Positions 47,759 to 59,898 of a DNA stretch of 64,000 nt are shown piece by piece; positions within the stretch are counted from its first letter, which is position 1; each line of letters starts with the position of its first letter. Origin of the DNA: Humulus lupulus (lineage: Eukaryota > Streptophyta > Magnoliopsida > Rosales > Cannabaceae); the NCBI RefSeq assembly GCF_963169125.1, contig NC_084795.1, forward strand, positions 257,233,042 through 257,297,041, written 5' to 3'. The translations under genes were made by a program, and so were the position numbers. Under the pieces are notes generated by a model that ran no database searches, was not told the origin of the DNA, and was given only the letters and a program-made list of their open reading frames with translations.

Positions 47759-48547
47759 TTAACCTACACCCAATCGATGATGTAGAATTTTATTTGTAGG
47801 GTGAGTTATGACTTTGATGCAAATGTCATAAATAATAATTGATAACATCACACCTACAAGAAAGTTAGAAATATGCAATTTTAATGGAATATCAATAAAA
47901 TACGAAAATTGCATATCTATATTAGGCTCCTTTTCATTTTGAGTAAATATACAAATTTGTTCAATTATGGGCTCTTGAAATATAATTATATATTTTTCAT
48001 TTTCCTTATGAGCCTCGAAAATTATTGCATCCAACTCTTTTGTTTCATTAGGGGGTTGGATGCATATTACAAGTTCTTCAACTACTTCATTATCTTTTTC
48101 ACTTTGAATTTGACTATTTGGATTGGGAATGGGTTGGTTGGGATAAACTTGTTTTTCCGACTCTATAATAGTTGCAAGTTGTCCTACTATTGTTTCAATT
48201 TTTGAGATTGACTGAGACTGGACTAGTAAGATTTGGTAGGTTGATTGCATGAACTGTTGTAGGGTATCCTCTAAAGATGGGTTCGTTTCTTGTTCAATGA
48301 GATATGATAGGTCGGATTGGGCATGACTTTGATTATGCATGTTGAATTCATGCCCTATTGGAGACTGGGTATGACTCCATGAAAAATTTGGATTATAGGT
48401 GAGGGCAAATGGGATATCAAAGGATTCACCATAATCATGCATATCATTAGTTTCTCCATAATTTAAATTTGAGTGCTCATAATAGTTGTACTCAGAATTC
48501 CAACGACTATAATTAAAATGATCCATATGGAAAAAACTAGATGACAA
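47759..48547 (-). CDS. Gag-like protein of the non-autonomous element
   Basis: An uninterrupted 262-codon frame, MSSSFFHMDHFNYS at the start. The N-terminal half is rich in Tyr, Asn, Ser and His. The middle has SLEDTLQQFMQSTYQ and SISKIETIVGQLATIIES, followed by a Pro/Asn-rich NQPIPNPN; this pattern is found in the C-terminal part of Athila-type Gag, where a predicted coiled coil precedes a Pro-rich stretch. The C-terminal third is hydrophobic in places (FLVGVMLSIIIYDI) and not recognised. No zinc knuckle is seen. It is one of the few undamaged frames in the window, consistent with a recent insertion. Expression is unproved. Confidence 0.7.
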   Translation of the reverse strand: MSSSFFHMDHFNYSRWNSEYNYYEHSNLNYGETNDMHDYGESFDIPFALTYNPNFSWSHTQSPIGHEFNMHNQSHAQSDLSYLIEQETNPSLEDTLQQFMQSTYQILLVQSQSISKIETIVGQLATIIESEKQVYPNQPIPNPNSQIQSEKDNEVVEELVICIQPPNETKELDAIIFEAHKENEKYIIIFQEPIIEQICIFTQNEKEPNIDMQFSYFIDIPLKLHISNFLVGVMLSIIIYDICIKVITHPTNKILHHRLGVG

Positions 48548-48761
48548 ACTAATTTTTTTTTAAGATGACAATTAAGGAAAAAACAACAAGAAAATAAAAT
48601 TAAGAGAATAAAAACAATGTTAAGAAATGAAAACAAGAGCTAGGACAAGATTTAAGTTTTTTTTTCTTTTCAAGTTTTTTTTTTCACAATAATATGATAA
48701 AGGATAAAGCGAAATAAGGCAAAATTAAATAAGACTATCCAAATTTAAGCAAGAGTAGGGA

Positions 48762-49041
48762 GGCATAGCATGCCATCAACCATTACAAAAATAAGGAAAA
48801 AATTAGGAGGCACAAGTGCCATCAACCAAAACATAAGATAAAATACTAGAAGGCAAAATTGCCATCAACTAGTAATTTGCAAAAATAATAAAAAAATAAA
48901 AATAACAACAAGATAAATTACAACAAAATTAAGAGGCACAAATGCCATCGACTATAAAAATTAAAAAGATAGATAGGAGGCACAAGTGCCTTCAACTATA
49001 AAAATTAAAAGGATAAATAGGAGGCACAAGTGCCGTCAACT
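48762..49041 (-). repeat. Six hairpin-bearing repeats in the leader
   Basis: Imperfect copies of AGGAGGCACAAGTGCCATCAA start near 48762, 48805, 48849, 48931, 48975 and 49018. Each has a small inverted repeat of the type GGCAC-AA-GTGCC; variants such as GGCAAAATTGCC keep the pairing. They lie between the gag-like frame and the primer site. Confidence 0.8.
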
Positions 49042-49245
49042 AAATAAAATTACAATAAATATAAATATATAAGTAAGTTTTTTTTTATGGGTGGTAGAAC
49101 CGTCCCAAATTTTCTTTTTATCTTTTTTTTTTAGTTTTTATAGATATATATATTTTTTAAGTTTTTTTTAAGTGCAAAACATTAAAATAACTAGTAGAAG
49201 AATTTACTAACCTTGAGATAAATTTCGTTTCTTTTTTCTTGCAAC

Positions 49246-49263
49246 TCCCCGGCAACGGCGCCA
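49246..49263 (-). promoter_or_regulatory. tRNA-Asp-type primer site of the gag-only element
   Basis: The minus strand reads TGGCGCCGTTGCCGGGGA, the full 18-nt site typical of Athila elements. Confidence 0.92.
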
Positions 49264-49269
49264 AAAACT

Positions 49270-51151
49270 TGATGGACCAAAAACGGGTATGTTTTAAATA
49301 TTTATAACTCGCAAGCGCACGAATCGTATATGGAATATAGTGTTCGTGTAAGCACGAGATCGAACCCAAATGAGTTGTCTAAAATAAAAAAGAAAACTAT
49401 TTTAAACCAAAATTAATAAATTCTAACCTAGTTCCAAAGATTGATGGGATTTTTGAATAATGAAAATAAAATAAAAGACAATAATATAGAAATTAAAGAC
49501 AATATATATTACTAAATTAATAATTGTAAATAAGATGGTGAAATAAGATTATTAAGGATTAGAATCTACAAAATATAAATTCAATAATATCTATAAGTAC
49601 ATTGATTCCCAAGTTTTAGTGATAGTTAAAATAAATCAAACTATCATTTTCCAAATAGATTTATAATTTTAAGCACAAATTACTTCTAAGAAGATAAGAT
49701 TTTTCTTCACTTTTCAAAATTATAATTTCAAAGCATTTAGTGTAAATCAATCTAATGAAATAACAAATAAATCAATGAACATTATTTATAAGGCAAAACA
49801 TAATATTTTTGTTCTAAGCATGGATGTGTACAATTTAATGACACATCTTACACAAAGAATATTATGTTTTTGCAAAATGAAGAACAAAGTGTAAATATGT
49901 GCTAACAATCCAAAATACATGATATTTAAGATGAAAGAAGATATTTGAAGAAGAAAATTCCATAAACTTTGTTGCACAAAATGGGAAATTAACATACAAA
50001 ATAAATACTATCTAGTTACAAATTGTTTCATCATCACCTTAATAATCTTAAAAAGATTAGAAACACATAACTAGAATAGCATATACAAACTAAAAATTAC
50101 AAACATAAATAGGAAAATTTGGAGGATGAACCCCCAAATTTTTCCTCTAAAAATACATAGAAAATAACCAAAAAGAAGAAGAAGATGAAGAGAATAGAGG
50201 TTTTGAAATGTGTAGAATTTTTGGTATGGTAACCTCTCTCTCTAATAAACCCCCTAAATGATCTTCAAAACTCCATATTTATAGCCAAAATGAGGTATGA
50301 AAATAAACAATTTAAATTAATTTAATTAATTATAATATGGTAAATAGAGGTAAAATATAAGGTGTAATAATGATGTTTTGGGGTAAAATGTGTAGAAAGT
50401 GGGGTAAAAAGTTGGCATTTTTGGCAATTGTGGGACAAGGGAACATTGGCATTTGTTGGGCTCAAGATAAATAAAGGGGCTGGTTTGGGGTTTCGGCTGG
50501 CAGTTGCTTTGGGTGTGGTAGTGGGCAGAGGTGTGCAGGCGTTGGTGGGAGTACTCGGCTGAAGTGTTGATGGCTGGCAAGAGGAGAAATTGGGCAGCAT
50601 GCTGCTTCAGATGCCATTTGGACCGACTGGTGAGGAGAAGGCTGGCTGGTGGGCCAGGAAAATGGTGCTGAAGGAGAGAAACGGGCTGGGCCTAGTTGGA
50701 GGCAGCTGGGCATTTGAGGCTTATGTGCCATTTTTTTGTTATTTTCTTTCAAAACTACCACATTTCCTTTGATTTCCTTGCTTTTCAAGAGCCACAAATG
50801 AAATAATTTTCCTACAAAATAAATTATAAACTAAATTAAAATTAAATATTTTCATTAATAAAAATATCATATAACTTCTATGAAAACATTAATTACAATT
50901 TAATTTACATAACATTTAAGCTCAAAATTGCATCTTTTTACTCATTACTTAACAATATTAATTTTAAATAATGAAACTATAACATTTTACAACAAAATTA
51001 CTATAAAAACACACAAAAATCTATAAAATTAAAATAAACCTAATAAATTCAAAATTACTCAAAAACTTAATAAATCAATTAAAAACTCAAGAATTAAGCA
51101 ACAATTAGCACATAAAAAGTGGTAAAATAACTCTATTTTGTAGAGTTATCA
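49270..51151 (-). repeat. 5' LTR of the gag-only element
   Basis: 1882 bp. Differences from the other copy are scattered single bases and a few short indels, for example near 50205 and 50300. Confidence 0.92.
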
Positions 51152-51156
51152 TCTCC

Positions 51157-51719
51157 CGATTTGACACTTCTGCTTGACCATTAACAAGTTGATGATAGAA
51201 CAAGGCTTTTCAATGATGAAATCCATAACAAGCGCATAGAGCTGTGAATGAATTGTTGCAAAAATGACTTCCTCTATCACTAATAATTGCTCTTGGAGTA
51301 CCGAACAAGGTAAAAATATTTTTATGAAGGAATTTAAGTACCTCCTTACCATCACAAGTATGAGTTGCTACAACTTCCACCCATTTAGAAACATAATCTA
51401 CTGCCAGAAAAATGTACTTGTTATTATATGATGATGGAAAAGGCCCCATAAAATCTATTCCCCACACATCAAACACCTCATCTTCCAGAATTCCAGTCAT
51501 CGATATTTGATCTCTTTTTAATATGTTACTAGTCCGTTGGCAATGATCACAACTCTTAACAAAGGTACTAGCATCTTTAAATAACGTAGGCCTATAAAAC
51601 CCACATTGCAAAACTTTTGTTGTTGTCCTTGTTCCTCCAAAGTGACCACCACAATGTAAAGTATGGCAATGAGTAAGAATGGAAATCATCTCCTCTTCTG
51701 GGATACTTCTTCTAATTAC
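51157..51719 (-). pseudogene. Athila integrase, zinc-binding and core domains
   Basis: HHCC domain: HCHTLHCGGHFGGTRT and CDHCQRTSNI. Core: VWGIDFMGPFPSS (first Asp), ISDRGSHFCNNSF (second Asp). The frame is open from 51689 to 51210, then shifts and is cut at 51156 by the gag-only element. The remainder, including the region after the third catalytic residue, lies at 44236-44870. A TAA at 51720 separates it from RNase H. Confidence 0.9.
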
Positions 51720-52300
51720 TTAATCAGCACAATGATGAAAAATAATGGGCTCATCCCAATAATAATGCTTGACTTCCGAATAGAACTTTTTGAGTTGTTG
51801 CCTTGACATGTCCGGAGGCACAACTTTAGCTACCAAATAATTGACATAATCCGCAAACCAAGGTAGCTTTTCTTCACTTTCAATGGAAAATAATTGTCCA
51901 TCCAAAAAGTTTTCATCAATTTGTTCCTCTTTCTCATTATGCTCTTCTCTTTTCTCCAATCTAGATAAATGATATGCAACTAGATTTTCTGTCCCCTTTT
52001 TGCCATGAATTTCCATATCAAACTCTTGCAATAATAGGACCCATCGAATCAGCCGAGGATTGGCATCCTTCTTGGTCATAAGGTACTTAATAACAGAATG
52101 ATCTGTATAAGCAATCACCTTATTACCAATTAAATATGGCCTGAACTTATCGAATGCAAAGACAATTGCAAGTAATTCCTTCTTAGTAGTTGCATAATTT
52201 AATTGAGCATCATTCAAGGTTTGACTAGCATAATAAATCCTTCGGAATACCTTGTCAACTCGATGTCCCAGAATCGCTCCTACTTCATAATCACTAGCAA
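51720..52300 (-). pseudogene. Athila RNase H
   Basis: [36 protein letters not shown] and [20 protein letters not shown] are RNase H motifs with visible acidic residues. The spacer to the integrase ([20 protein letters not shown]) is also intact. Open for 165 codons; broken upstream near 52220-52440. Confidence 0.9.
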
Positions 52301-53100
52301 CACATTAATTCAAAAGGAAGTTCCTAATTCGGTGATACAACAATCAGACCAGACACCAATTTTTCCTTCAGTGTGTTAAATGCCCTTAAACAATCAGCAT
52401 CAAAGTCAAACACCACACCATTCATAAGTAGAGTAGATAAGGGCTTTTAAATTTTTGAAAAGTCCTTTATAAACCTCCTGTAAATTCCAGCATGGCCAAA
52501 AAAACTACGAACCCCCTTAATAGACACCGGTGGAGGTAAGTTTTCTATTGTCGATATCTTGGCCTTGTCTACCTCAATACCATGGCGTGAAATTTTGTGG
52601 CCCAAGACTATGCCTTCTGTCACCATAAAGTGACATTTCTCCCAGTTTAATATTAAATTCGACTCCTCACATCTTTTCAAAACCCCCTCCAAATTAGACA
52701 AACATCCATCAAAAATGGCCCAAAGACTAAAAAGTCATCCATAAAGATCTCTATACCTTTTTCCACCATGTTTGAGAAGATAGACATCATACATCTTTGA
52801 AAAGTTGTTGGAGCATTACATAACCCAAATGGCATTCTCCAAAATGCAAATGTTCCATAAGGGCACGTGAAGGTAATCTTTTCTTGATCCTCTGATGCTA
52901 TGGGAATTTGATGGTATCCCGAATACCCATCCAAGAAACAGTAAAACGATGGCCTGCCAATCTGTCCAACATCTAATCTACAAAAGGCAAGGGGAAATGG
53001 TCTTTCCTGGTTGCCTTATTCAGTTTACGGTAGTCTATACAAATTCTCCACCCCATCATCGTACGAGTTGGAATCAGTTAATTATTATCGTTCTTAACCA
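52301..53100 (-). pseudogene. Athila reverse transcriptase
   Basis: From high to low coordinate: [20 protein letters not shown] near 53010-53065, SGYHQIPIASEDQEKITFTC, FWRMPFGLCNAPTTFQRCM and catalytic EIFMDDFLVFG (FMDD box) in 52677-52934. After a frameshift comes LKRCEESNLILNWEKCHFMV and VRSFFGHAGIYRRFIKDFSK (52447-52701). Stops lie near 52445, 52960 and 53075. Confidence 0.9.
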
Positions 53101-53660
53101 CCGTCATGCCACCCTTCTTCGAAACTACCTGAATAGGACTAACCCATGCACTGTCAGATATTGGGTAAATTACCCCTGCATCCAACCATTCAAGAATTTC
53201 CTTCCTTACCACCTCTTTCATTGAAGGATTGAGCCTCCTCTGAGCATCAATACTAGGCTTACTATCATTCTCCATTAATATACAGTGCATCACCGTTTAA
53301 AGGCTTATACCCTTGATGTCTTCCAGAGTCCACCCAATTGCTAGCTTGTGAGCCCTCAACACCCTAAGTAGCTTCTCTTCTTCAATAAGAGAAAATGAAG
53401 TTGAAATAATAACCAGGAGAGTGTCATTCTTACCCAAATAAGCATACTTAAGATGATCTGGTAAAGTCTTTAACTCGAGAACCGGTGGCTTCTCTATAGA
53501 TGGGAGAGGTCTCTCAGGCACTTGCCCCAATTCCTCATATGTATTTTTATAAATTTGCCCCGATGAGTTCAACCACTTAACTTATTCACTGGCTTTAGTA
53601 CCATTACACTCTTCAGGACTTGCGACCAAACTTAACTCAAGTGGATCCTCAATAGACTTG
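53078..53660 (-). pseudogene. Athila pol N-terminal linker
   Basis: Two open blocks (53297-53572 and 53078-53293) with LPDHLKYAYLGKNDTLLVII, GWTLEDIKGISL and LNPSMKEVVRKEILEWLDAG, the conserved stretch between protease and RT in Athila. A TAA/TTA change near 53295 separates them. The upstream end is cut by the Tekay solo LTR at 53666. Confidence 0.87.
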
Positions 53661-53665
53661 ACTCC

Positions 53666-56075
53666 TGTAATGACCCAAATTCCCTAATGTGGCTTAGTGC
53701 CTGGATTAGGGGGCCAGGAGGGCCATAATTGATTTATTATGTAATTAAATGATTATAAGCATGATTATGTGAGTTATATTATTATATGATAATAAATGCA
53801 TGCATGTGGGTTCACTTTTCATTATAAGGTCATTTTGGTAATTTGGCTCGTTGAGGGCATATTTGTATATTTTCATGCATGTTGGTGAGATATGGATGAG
53901 ATCACATTATTATGTGGATATGTTCGACCATTCGACATGAGACGATCCTGGGATGTAATTTAGCGATTTTCTCATAACGGGGTCAATTATTGGGATATTG
54001 GATAATGAGAATAATTATTTGATGATATATTGGGAGTTAGTGAGATCAAGAGGAAATTTTGGGAGTTTAACTATTTTTCCCCAGGGGTCATTTTTGGGAC
54101 CCCGAGCATTAGGATTTAGTTGATGTTACTTAAGCTTGAAGTAACCTATCAGGAGGAAAACTTCGTTCAAACACCTTTTCTCTTTCTCCCGTTATCCATT
54201 TTCACTGTTCGTCGCATTTTCGAAGGAAACATGAGTTCTCGGACTCAGATTCTAGTGAGGATCAAGTTATAACAATTCTAAGGAATATTAGAAGCTTATT
54301 AACTGGAGGATTTAGCGAGAAACGACTCAATTTGAGGTAATTCAAGCTTTCAATTTTTAGTTTTTGAGTTTCTAAGCTTTGAATTGGATTTTATGTGTTG
54401 ATGAGTTTTTGAATTATTTGAGCCTCGAGTTTTGATAGTTTTGGGCCACTGGGATGTTTGGGAACTTTGATTTTTGGATATGGGGATGTTTGAGTAGGTT
54501 TTAGGAAGGATTTAAAAGAGGAAAAATGAAGGTTTTTGGCTGGGTTCCAGGTGGGCCGCAGCTATGTTCTAGTGCGTCGCAACCCGAGCTTAGTGAAGAA
54601 GAGAGGTGAAGCTGAAGGGCCTTGGGGTTGCGGTGCTTGGGAGGTGGGCCACGGCGGATGGTGCAGGTGCTTATGGCTGGCACCTCTGTTTGGGAGGTGA
54701 GTCACGACTCAGTAGGGTAGGGTCGCGGCTATTAAGGGCATTTGTGGCCATAATGGTGTTTTAATCATGGGAACTCAAACCTTAGGCCTTGGGATCATTC
54801 CTACTACCTGGTTTAGTAGGATTCGACGTCCTGGAGGCTAAGTCTTAGTTCGAGAGCCTTTGATTACTTATTTATTAATGGGATTTCATATTTAGTTATG
54901 GCTAGGTGAACGCAAAGGGACTTAAGGACCGATCGTTCTCAAGGGTTGTTCTTTTATTATTCCACGCTCGAACTAGAGGTAAGAAAAATGCACCCAGTAT
55001 GTGACATGCATGGTTATTGATGAGGCATGTTGAGTGCTCTATATGTGGACATTGATTACATTGTAAATTCTTAGAAGTCTTGCTTATCTGTGAATGGTAC
55101 TGACTTATTAGTCAGAATCAACAATGGTGTTAGTCTTGACTGTGAAGTTGTGACTTATTAGTCAAGTTCGGCAGCGGTACTGAGCATTGGTCGTATGGAA
55201 TTAACTTATGAGTCAAGAACGGTATTAGCATGTTTAACACAAGCCAAAAAGATTAGATCTAATAGACATAAGCATTATCAACCTAAGCATGAAATGCTTG
55301 ACCGACCTTAAGTTCGATGAAAACAAAAGCGCTTGTCTAGTCTAAAGGCTAGTTACTTAGAGCCAGAGCCAAAAGGCGAAGGTGACTAATATGTCACATG
55401 GCTTAGGGAGCGGATCCCCAGAGATGGACTTATTAGCCATCTATTTAAGGAGCAGAACCCTAGAGATGGACTTATTAGTCATCTATATAGGGGACAGACC
55501 CTTGAGGTAGACTTATTAGTCACCTATCAAAGGTGTGACTCATTAGTCACTTAAACAACGTGTGATTCATTAATCACTCATCTCATTAGGGCTACAAGCC
55601 CCAATATTATTATCATAATCATCTATTGATATTGAATACATGCAGTAATAATTTCCTTGCTGAGCCTTGGCTCACGGGTGCTATGTGGTGCAGGTAAAGG
55701 GAAAGAAAAGCTCACCCAGCCTTGAGTGGAGAGCTTAGGTGGCGATGTGTACATAAGTGGCCGCTTGACCACCACGACCAAGGTGTTTCTTAGGGGAATT
55801 AGGGGTTAACCCTATATTTTGCTGCTTAGGTCGGCGGGTTGTAATTTTTACACTGTAATGACCATTTTGGATTGTAAATAACTTGTAAATGCTTTTATGG
55901 GCCCATGTACAGTTTAATGTTTTAAATAAAATATATGCATTCCTTTTAATAGAAAATTTTCACCCTGGCCTATTAATAACACTTAGAAGCACATTTATAA
56001 CCTAATGACTCGTTTAGCGAGTTAAGCACTGTTTAAAGTTCATAGTAACAGTCTTGGAGTAACCAGGGCGTAACA
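53666..56075 (+). mobile_element. Tekay-family solo LTR in Athila pol
   Basis: TGTAATGACCCAAATTCCC...CAGGGCGTAACA, 2410 bp, plus orientation. The flanks ACTCC (53661-53665) and ACCCC (56076-56080) are a target duplication with one mismatch. It contains the variable repeat of 55390-55600 and GC-rich segments with GTCGCAACCCG and GGTCGCGGCT (54545-54735). Confidence 0.87.
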
Positions 56076-56083
56076 ACCCCTTT

Positions 56084-56446
56084 ACCTTGTTCCTCCAATA
56101 CACTAACACTAAAACAACTGTCACTAATTGAAGGATATTTCAAGGCTTTAAAAACATTAAAAACGACCTCATCACCTTGTACTCTGAGCCTTAACTAACC
56201 CTTCTGGACATCTACCAAAGCTTACCCTGTGGCTAAAAATGGTCGTCCCAATATAATAGGCACGTCCTCATCTTCCTCCATATCTAATACAATGAAATTC
56301 GCTGGGAAAATGAACTTATCTACCTTTACTAGAATGTCCTCTATAATACCTCGAGGATGTATTAATGAACGGTCAACCAGTTGAAGAGTAACAGTAGTGG
56401 GTCTGGCTTCCCCCAAACCAAGTCTTTTAAATACGGACAACGTCAT
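56084..56446 (-). pseudogene. Athila protease region
   Basis: MTLSVFKRLGLGEARPTTVT, LQLVDRSLIHPRGIIEDILV and DEDVPIILGRPFLATG are the conserved Athila block just after the protease active site. A TGA at 56222 and a break near 56450 flank the open part; the active-site Asp block upstream (LxDLGASINLMP in the family) is damaged. Confidence 0.88.
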
Positions 56447-58279
56447 TAAATTAATGCTTGCACCAAATCACATAAAGCCTCTCACAATGAAAGTTCCCAA
56501 TGGTGCAAGGTATAGTGAAGCTGCCCGGATCTCTTAAATTTTGAGGAAGTTTCTTTTGAATAATTGCACTACACTCTTCTGTTAATGTCACAGCTTCATA
56601 ATCCTCCATTTTCCTCTTATTAGACAATATCTCTTTCATAAACATCATATAACCAGACATTTGTTCTAGAGCCTCTACGAAAGGAATGTTAGTGTGAAGT
56701 TTCTTAAATACCTCAAGAAATTTGGAGAATTGTTTATCAAGATTGGCCTTTCGAAACCGTTGAGGATAAGGAATCTTTGGTGCAGACTCGGTGTATTTTC
56801 AGATTCTCTGTCTTTGGAAGGTCTTCAGTAACCTCCTCTTGTGCTGGACTAATGACATGTTGATCCTCTGTCTTCTTTCCTTTGTCATCCACTGTAGGTC
56901 CATCATACTTAGTCCCACTCCTGAAAGTGACATCTTGACAATGCTCTTTTGGATTTACCTTTGTGGAACTTGGAAAATTCCCTTGCTGTCTACTAGAAAG
57001 TAGTTTAGCCAACTGACCCATTTGTGTCTCCAAATTCCTGATTGAAGACATTGTCTCTGTCATAAATTGATTTAATTGGTCTGGCTGAGTTGTTGGTGAG
57101 TTCAGTGGAGGATGTGGTGGTGGATGAGATGGGCGTGGGTTTGGGTCATAATAGGGCCTATAGTGTTGTCCGTAAGTGGGTTGATGAGGTGGTTGTTGAG
57201 GTGGATACTGTGGATTCTATGGTTGTAACCCTTGGTTATTTTTCCAAGACAAGTTAGGGTGATTCTTCCATGCAGAAGTGTATGAATTTGAGTAAGTGTT
57301 GGGTGGTGGTTGTAAAGTTACCAATAACATGTGCCTGTTCCAAAGGCATACTGTTTACGTCTGTCGAGCAACTAGCTGTGCTCGGGCATTGTTCATAAGA
57401 ATGTGGTCCCCCACAAATATCACAACTCATGACATTTTTCACTTGCATTGCTTGTGCTGTGAGGTTATTCTATTGCAATTGCTTGGTTAAAGATGCCACT
57501 TGAGCGGTTAATAAAACAATAGGATCAACCTTTAAGACTCCTGCCACCTTCTTATTCTCATGCTCAGTAGGCCAATTGTAGTTATTCATGGCCATCTCTT
57601 CCAATAGCTCATAAGCTTCATTAGCGCTTTTTTCTCATAAATGCTCCTCCCGATGCTGCATCAATAATTGTCCTTGTATTTCCCCCCCCCCCCCCCCCAA
57701 CGATTGTAATGTATGCACCAACAACCACTTCTCTATTCCATGACGTGGGCACTTCCTTTGCAACTCTTTAAAGCATTCCCACGCATCATATAATGACTCC
57801 CCATCCAGCTGATGGAAGTTATTGATCTCTCCTCTATATCAGGCTGACTTCGCAGGAGGAAATTATTTACCAAGGATTTTTTTAGCCAAGTCTTCCCAAG
57901 TAACTATAGAGTTGGCTTGTAATGAATTCAACCAACTCTTAGCTCTGTCTCTTAATGAAAACGGGAATAATCTTAATCTTACAGCATCGTTACTCACCTC
58001 GTTCATTTTGAATGTAGCACACAACTCTAAAAATTTGGTAATATGGAGATTTGGATCCTCATTTGGCAATCCCCCGAATTGTACACAATTCTGTACCATC
58101 TGAATGATCGAGGGTTTTATCTCAAAATTATTTGCCTCTACAGTAGGAGGACGAATACTTGAATGTATCCTCGTAACAGTAGGGAGTACATAGTTTCTCA
58201 ATGGTGGATCGACCTCAACTGCATTACCCAGATTTGCATTGTTGTTCACACCGTTATTAGTGTTCTCAGCCATGGACAA
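56447..58279 (-). pseudogene. Athila Gag
   Basis: Starts [19 protein letters not shown] at 58279. Core: [40 protein letters not shown] and [19 protein letters not shown], open to 57863. After breaks a zinc knuckle CDICGGPHSYEQC lies at about 57395-57433. Then SIRNLETQMGQLAKLLSSRQ (57063-56737) and VEALEQMSGYMMFMKEILSN (near 56660) lead into the protease. A C17 run at 57682-57698 sits inside the coding region and shifts the frame. Confidence 0.88.
57682..57698. repeat. 17-base C homopolymer
   Basis: An uninterrupted run of 17 C (G on the coding strand) in Athila gag. The only long C/G run in the window. Length could be a sequencing or assembly artefact. Confidence 0.9.
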
Positions 58280-58477
58280 ATCCAGCCTTCTCTTTATCTT
58301 TCGGTTTCATTTGCACGTTCTCTCAATTTGAAGATCTATCAGTATGAGTTCCTTTTGTCTACTTCCCCGCATATACCAATGATTCCTAAAACAAAATACG
58401 GCCTTGATCCGATTGAGTATAAAATATAAAATCCAAATTAGAACAAAAAACAATTAATTTTGATATTGGATATTAAG
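58280..58477 (-). other. Athila leader
   Basis: Short non-coding stretch between the primer site and the gag start. No distinct feature. Confidence 0.6.
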
Positions 58478-58495
58478 TCCCCGGCAACGGCGCTA
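58478..58495 (-). promoter_or_regulatory. tRNA-Asp-type primer site of Athila
   Basis: The minus strand reads TAGCGCCGTTGCCGGGGA: the Athila site with one change (A for G at the second base of GGCGCC). Confidence 0.88.
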
Positions 58496-58501
58496 AAAAC
58501 T

Positions 58502-59898
58502 TGATCATGAAAATATGATACACAAGTATACGTAATCTATTCAAGTAATATAGATAGTAAATAAAGTATCATTCTTACAATGACTATCAACCAATTACCA
58601 ATAAATGCTTTTAAATTTCTATTTGGCTGTAAAAAATAGAGTGATTTTTAAACTAAGACTTAAAATTAAAATAAACTTTGCAGGAATAAAGATTGATTCA
58701 ATAATTAAAAACCTAGGGTGTTAACTTCATCGACTTTTCATTCTATTAATTTTATTAATCAGTTCTAAATTTCTTTCTTCCTATTCTAATAGCAGGCTAA
58801 TAAAAAACGATTCATATTCTTTTTCAAGATATAAGATCTCAACCTATATGCATGTTTTCTACAACTCTGTGATAAACTTAAACATATAGAAGGGATTAAG
58901 CATAGAAACCTAATTACTACACAAGTCATACAGGTACTTTCATCCAATATGTAGCCTATGCCTATATAACAATAGCATAATCAAATCTCATCTTTCGAAT
59001 TTTGAATCAAAATCATATATCAAGAAAATATTGATCTAGTATTTACTAGCATTAAGCAAACATTAAATAGATTAGAATAAAGAAGAAGAATCAATATAAC
59101 ATCATAATAAGAATAAATAGAAATCCAAGTTACTACATTAAACCCTAGATAGAAGTGTTTAGTTCATATCACACATGACTAAAATAACAAAATAATTATT
59201 CATAAACATAAACTTCAAAGACTTAAAGAAATAAAAAATATGAAAGTGCAGAAACACTAATCTCATAATCAAATTCAATCTATAAAGTCATAATTAATAT
59301 TTGACCTAACCCTAATTAAAACATAAAGTATGAATTTATACTAAAGAAGACCATGAATTCCTTTTTTTTTCATAGGTGGGCCACAACTTGGCCTTTCCTA
59401 GGTTGTGGCTCATGTCATTTTTAAGGTACTTCAAAGTCTGGTTAGGTCTTCAGGCGCCACAACCCTCTAAACCCCAATCGTGGCCCGCATGTAGATGCAC
59501 CACCTGGGTTCGCCTCTGACTTCCACTAGCGCCGCGACTTATAAGAGCAAGTCACAGCTCTAATTCCCTTCAGCAATCTTTGGCCTCTAACTTGACTAGA
59601 TTCGCGGCCCTTAAGCCTATGCAGCAACACTAATCCCATTATTTTCAAATTTTTAGCCTTTCAACATCCTTCCTTCATCAAACTCTCATTATAACTCATC
59701 CTTAGTGCCATATTGAGTCAAGCAACCACTGAAAGCTCCTTTTTTTCACCATTTCCTCTCCTTTTCACATTTATTTCATGACTCAATGTACCAACCTACA
59801 ACAAAGACAAAACAACCGTAATCTTGCACAAAACAAACATAAATACTCAAGATTACCACAAAAACACATCATAAAATGACACTAAAATGAAGTTATCA
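58502..59898 (-). repeat. 5' LTR of Athila
   Basis: 1397 bp, TGATCATGAAAATATG...AAGTTATCA on the plus strand. Matches 37798-38072 and 40281-40687. Contains GC-rich GGGCCACAACTTGG and GCCGCGACTT segments at 59385-59420, 59450-59490 and 59530-59625. It interrupts the copia RT gene at 59899. Confidence 0.9.

Larger units (their letters stand above)
44876..51151 (-). mobile_element. Non-autonomous gag-only LTR element (Athila-type signals)
   Basis: LTRs at 44876-46778 and 49270-51151 are nearly identical by eye and begin TGATGG / end TTATCA. A perfect target duplication TCTCC flanks it (44871-44875 and 51152-51156). Between the LTRs there are only about 2.5 kb: a tRNA-Asp-type primer site, a leader with small hairpin repeats, one 262-codon gag-like frame, and a polypurine tract. 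There is no protease, RT or integrase. It resembles the gag-only TR-GAG or LARD classes and should depend on an autonomous partner, probably an Athila-type element. Confidence 0.9.
37798..59898 (-). mobile_element. Athila element with three nested insertions
   Basis: Minus-strand Ty3/gypsy Athila element: 5' LTR 58502-59898, tRNA-Asp-type primer site, gag, protease, RT, RNase H, integrase, env-like ORF, polypurine tract and a truncated 3' LTR (37798-40687). Nested in it are a Tekay LTR fragment (38073-40280), a non-autonomous gag element (44876-51151) and a Tekay solo LTR (53666-56075). Without these it is about 11 kb. All genes are broken. Confidence 0.9.
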
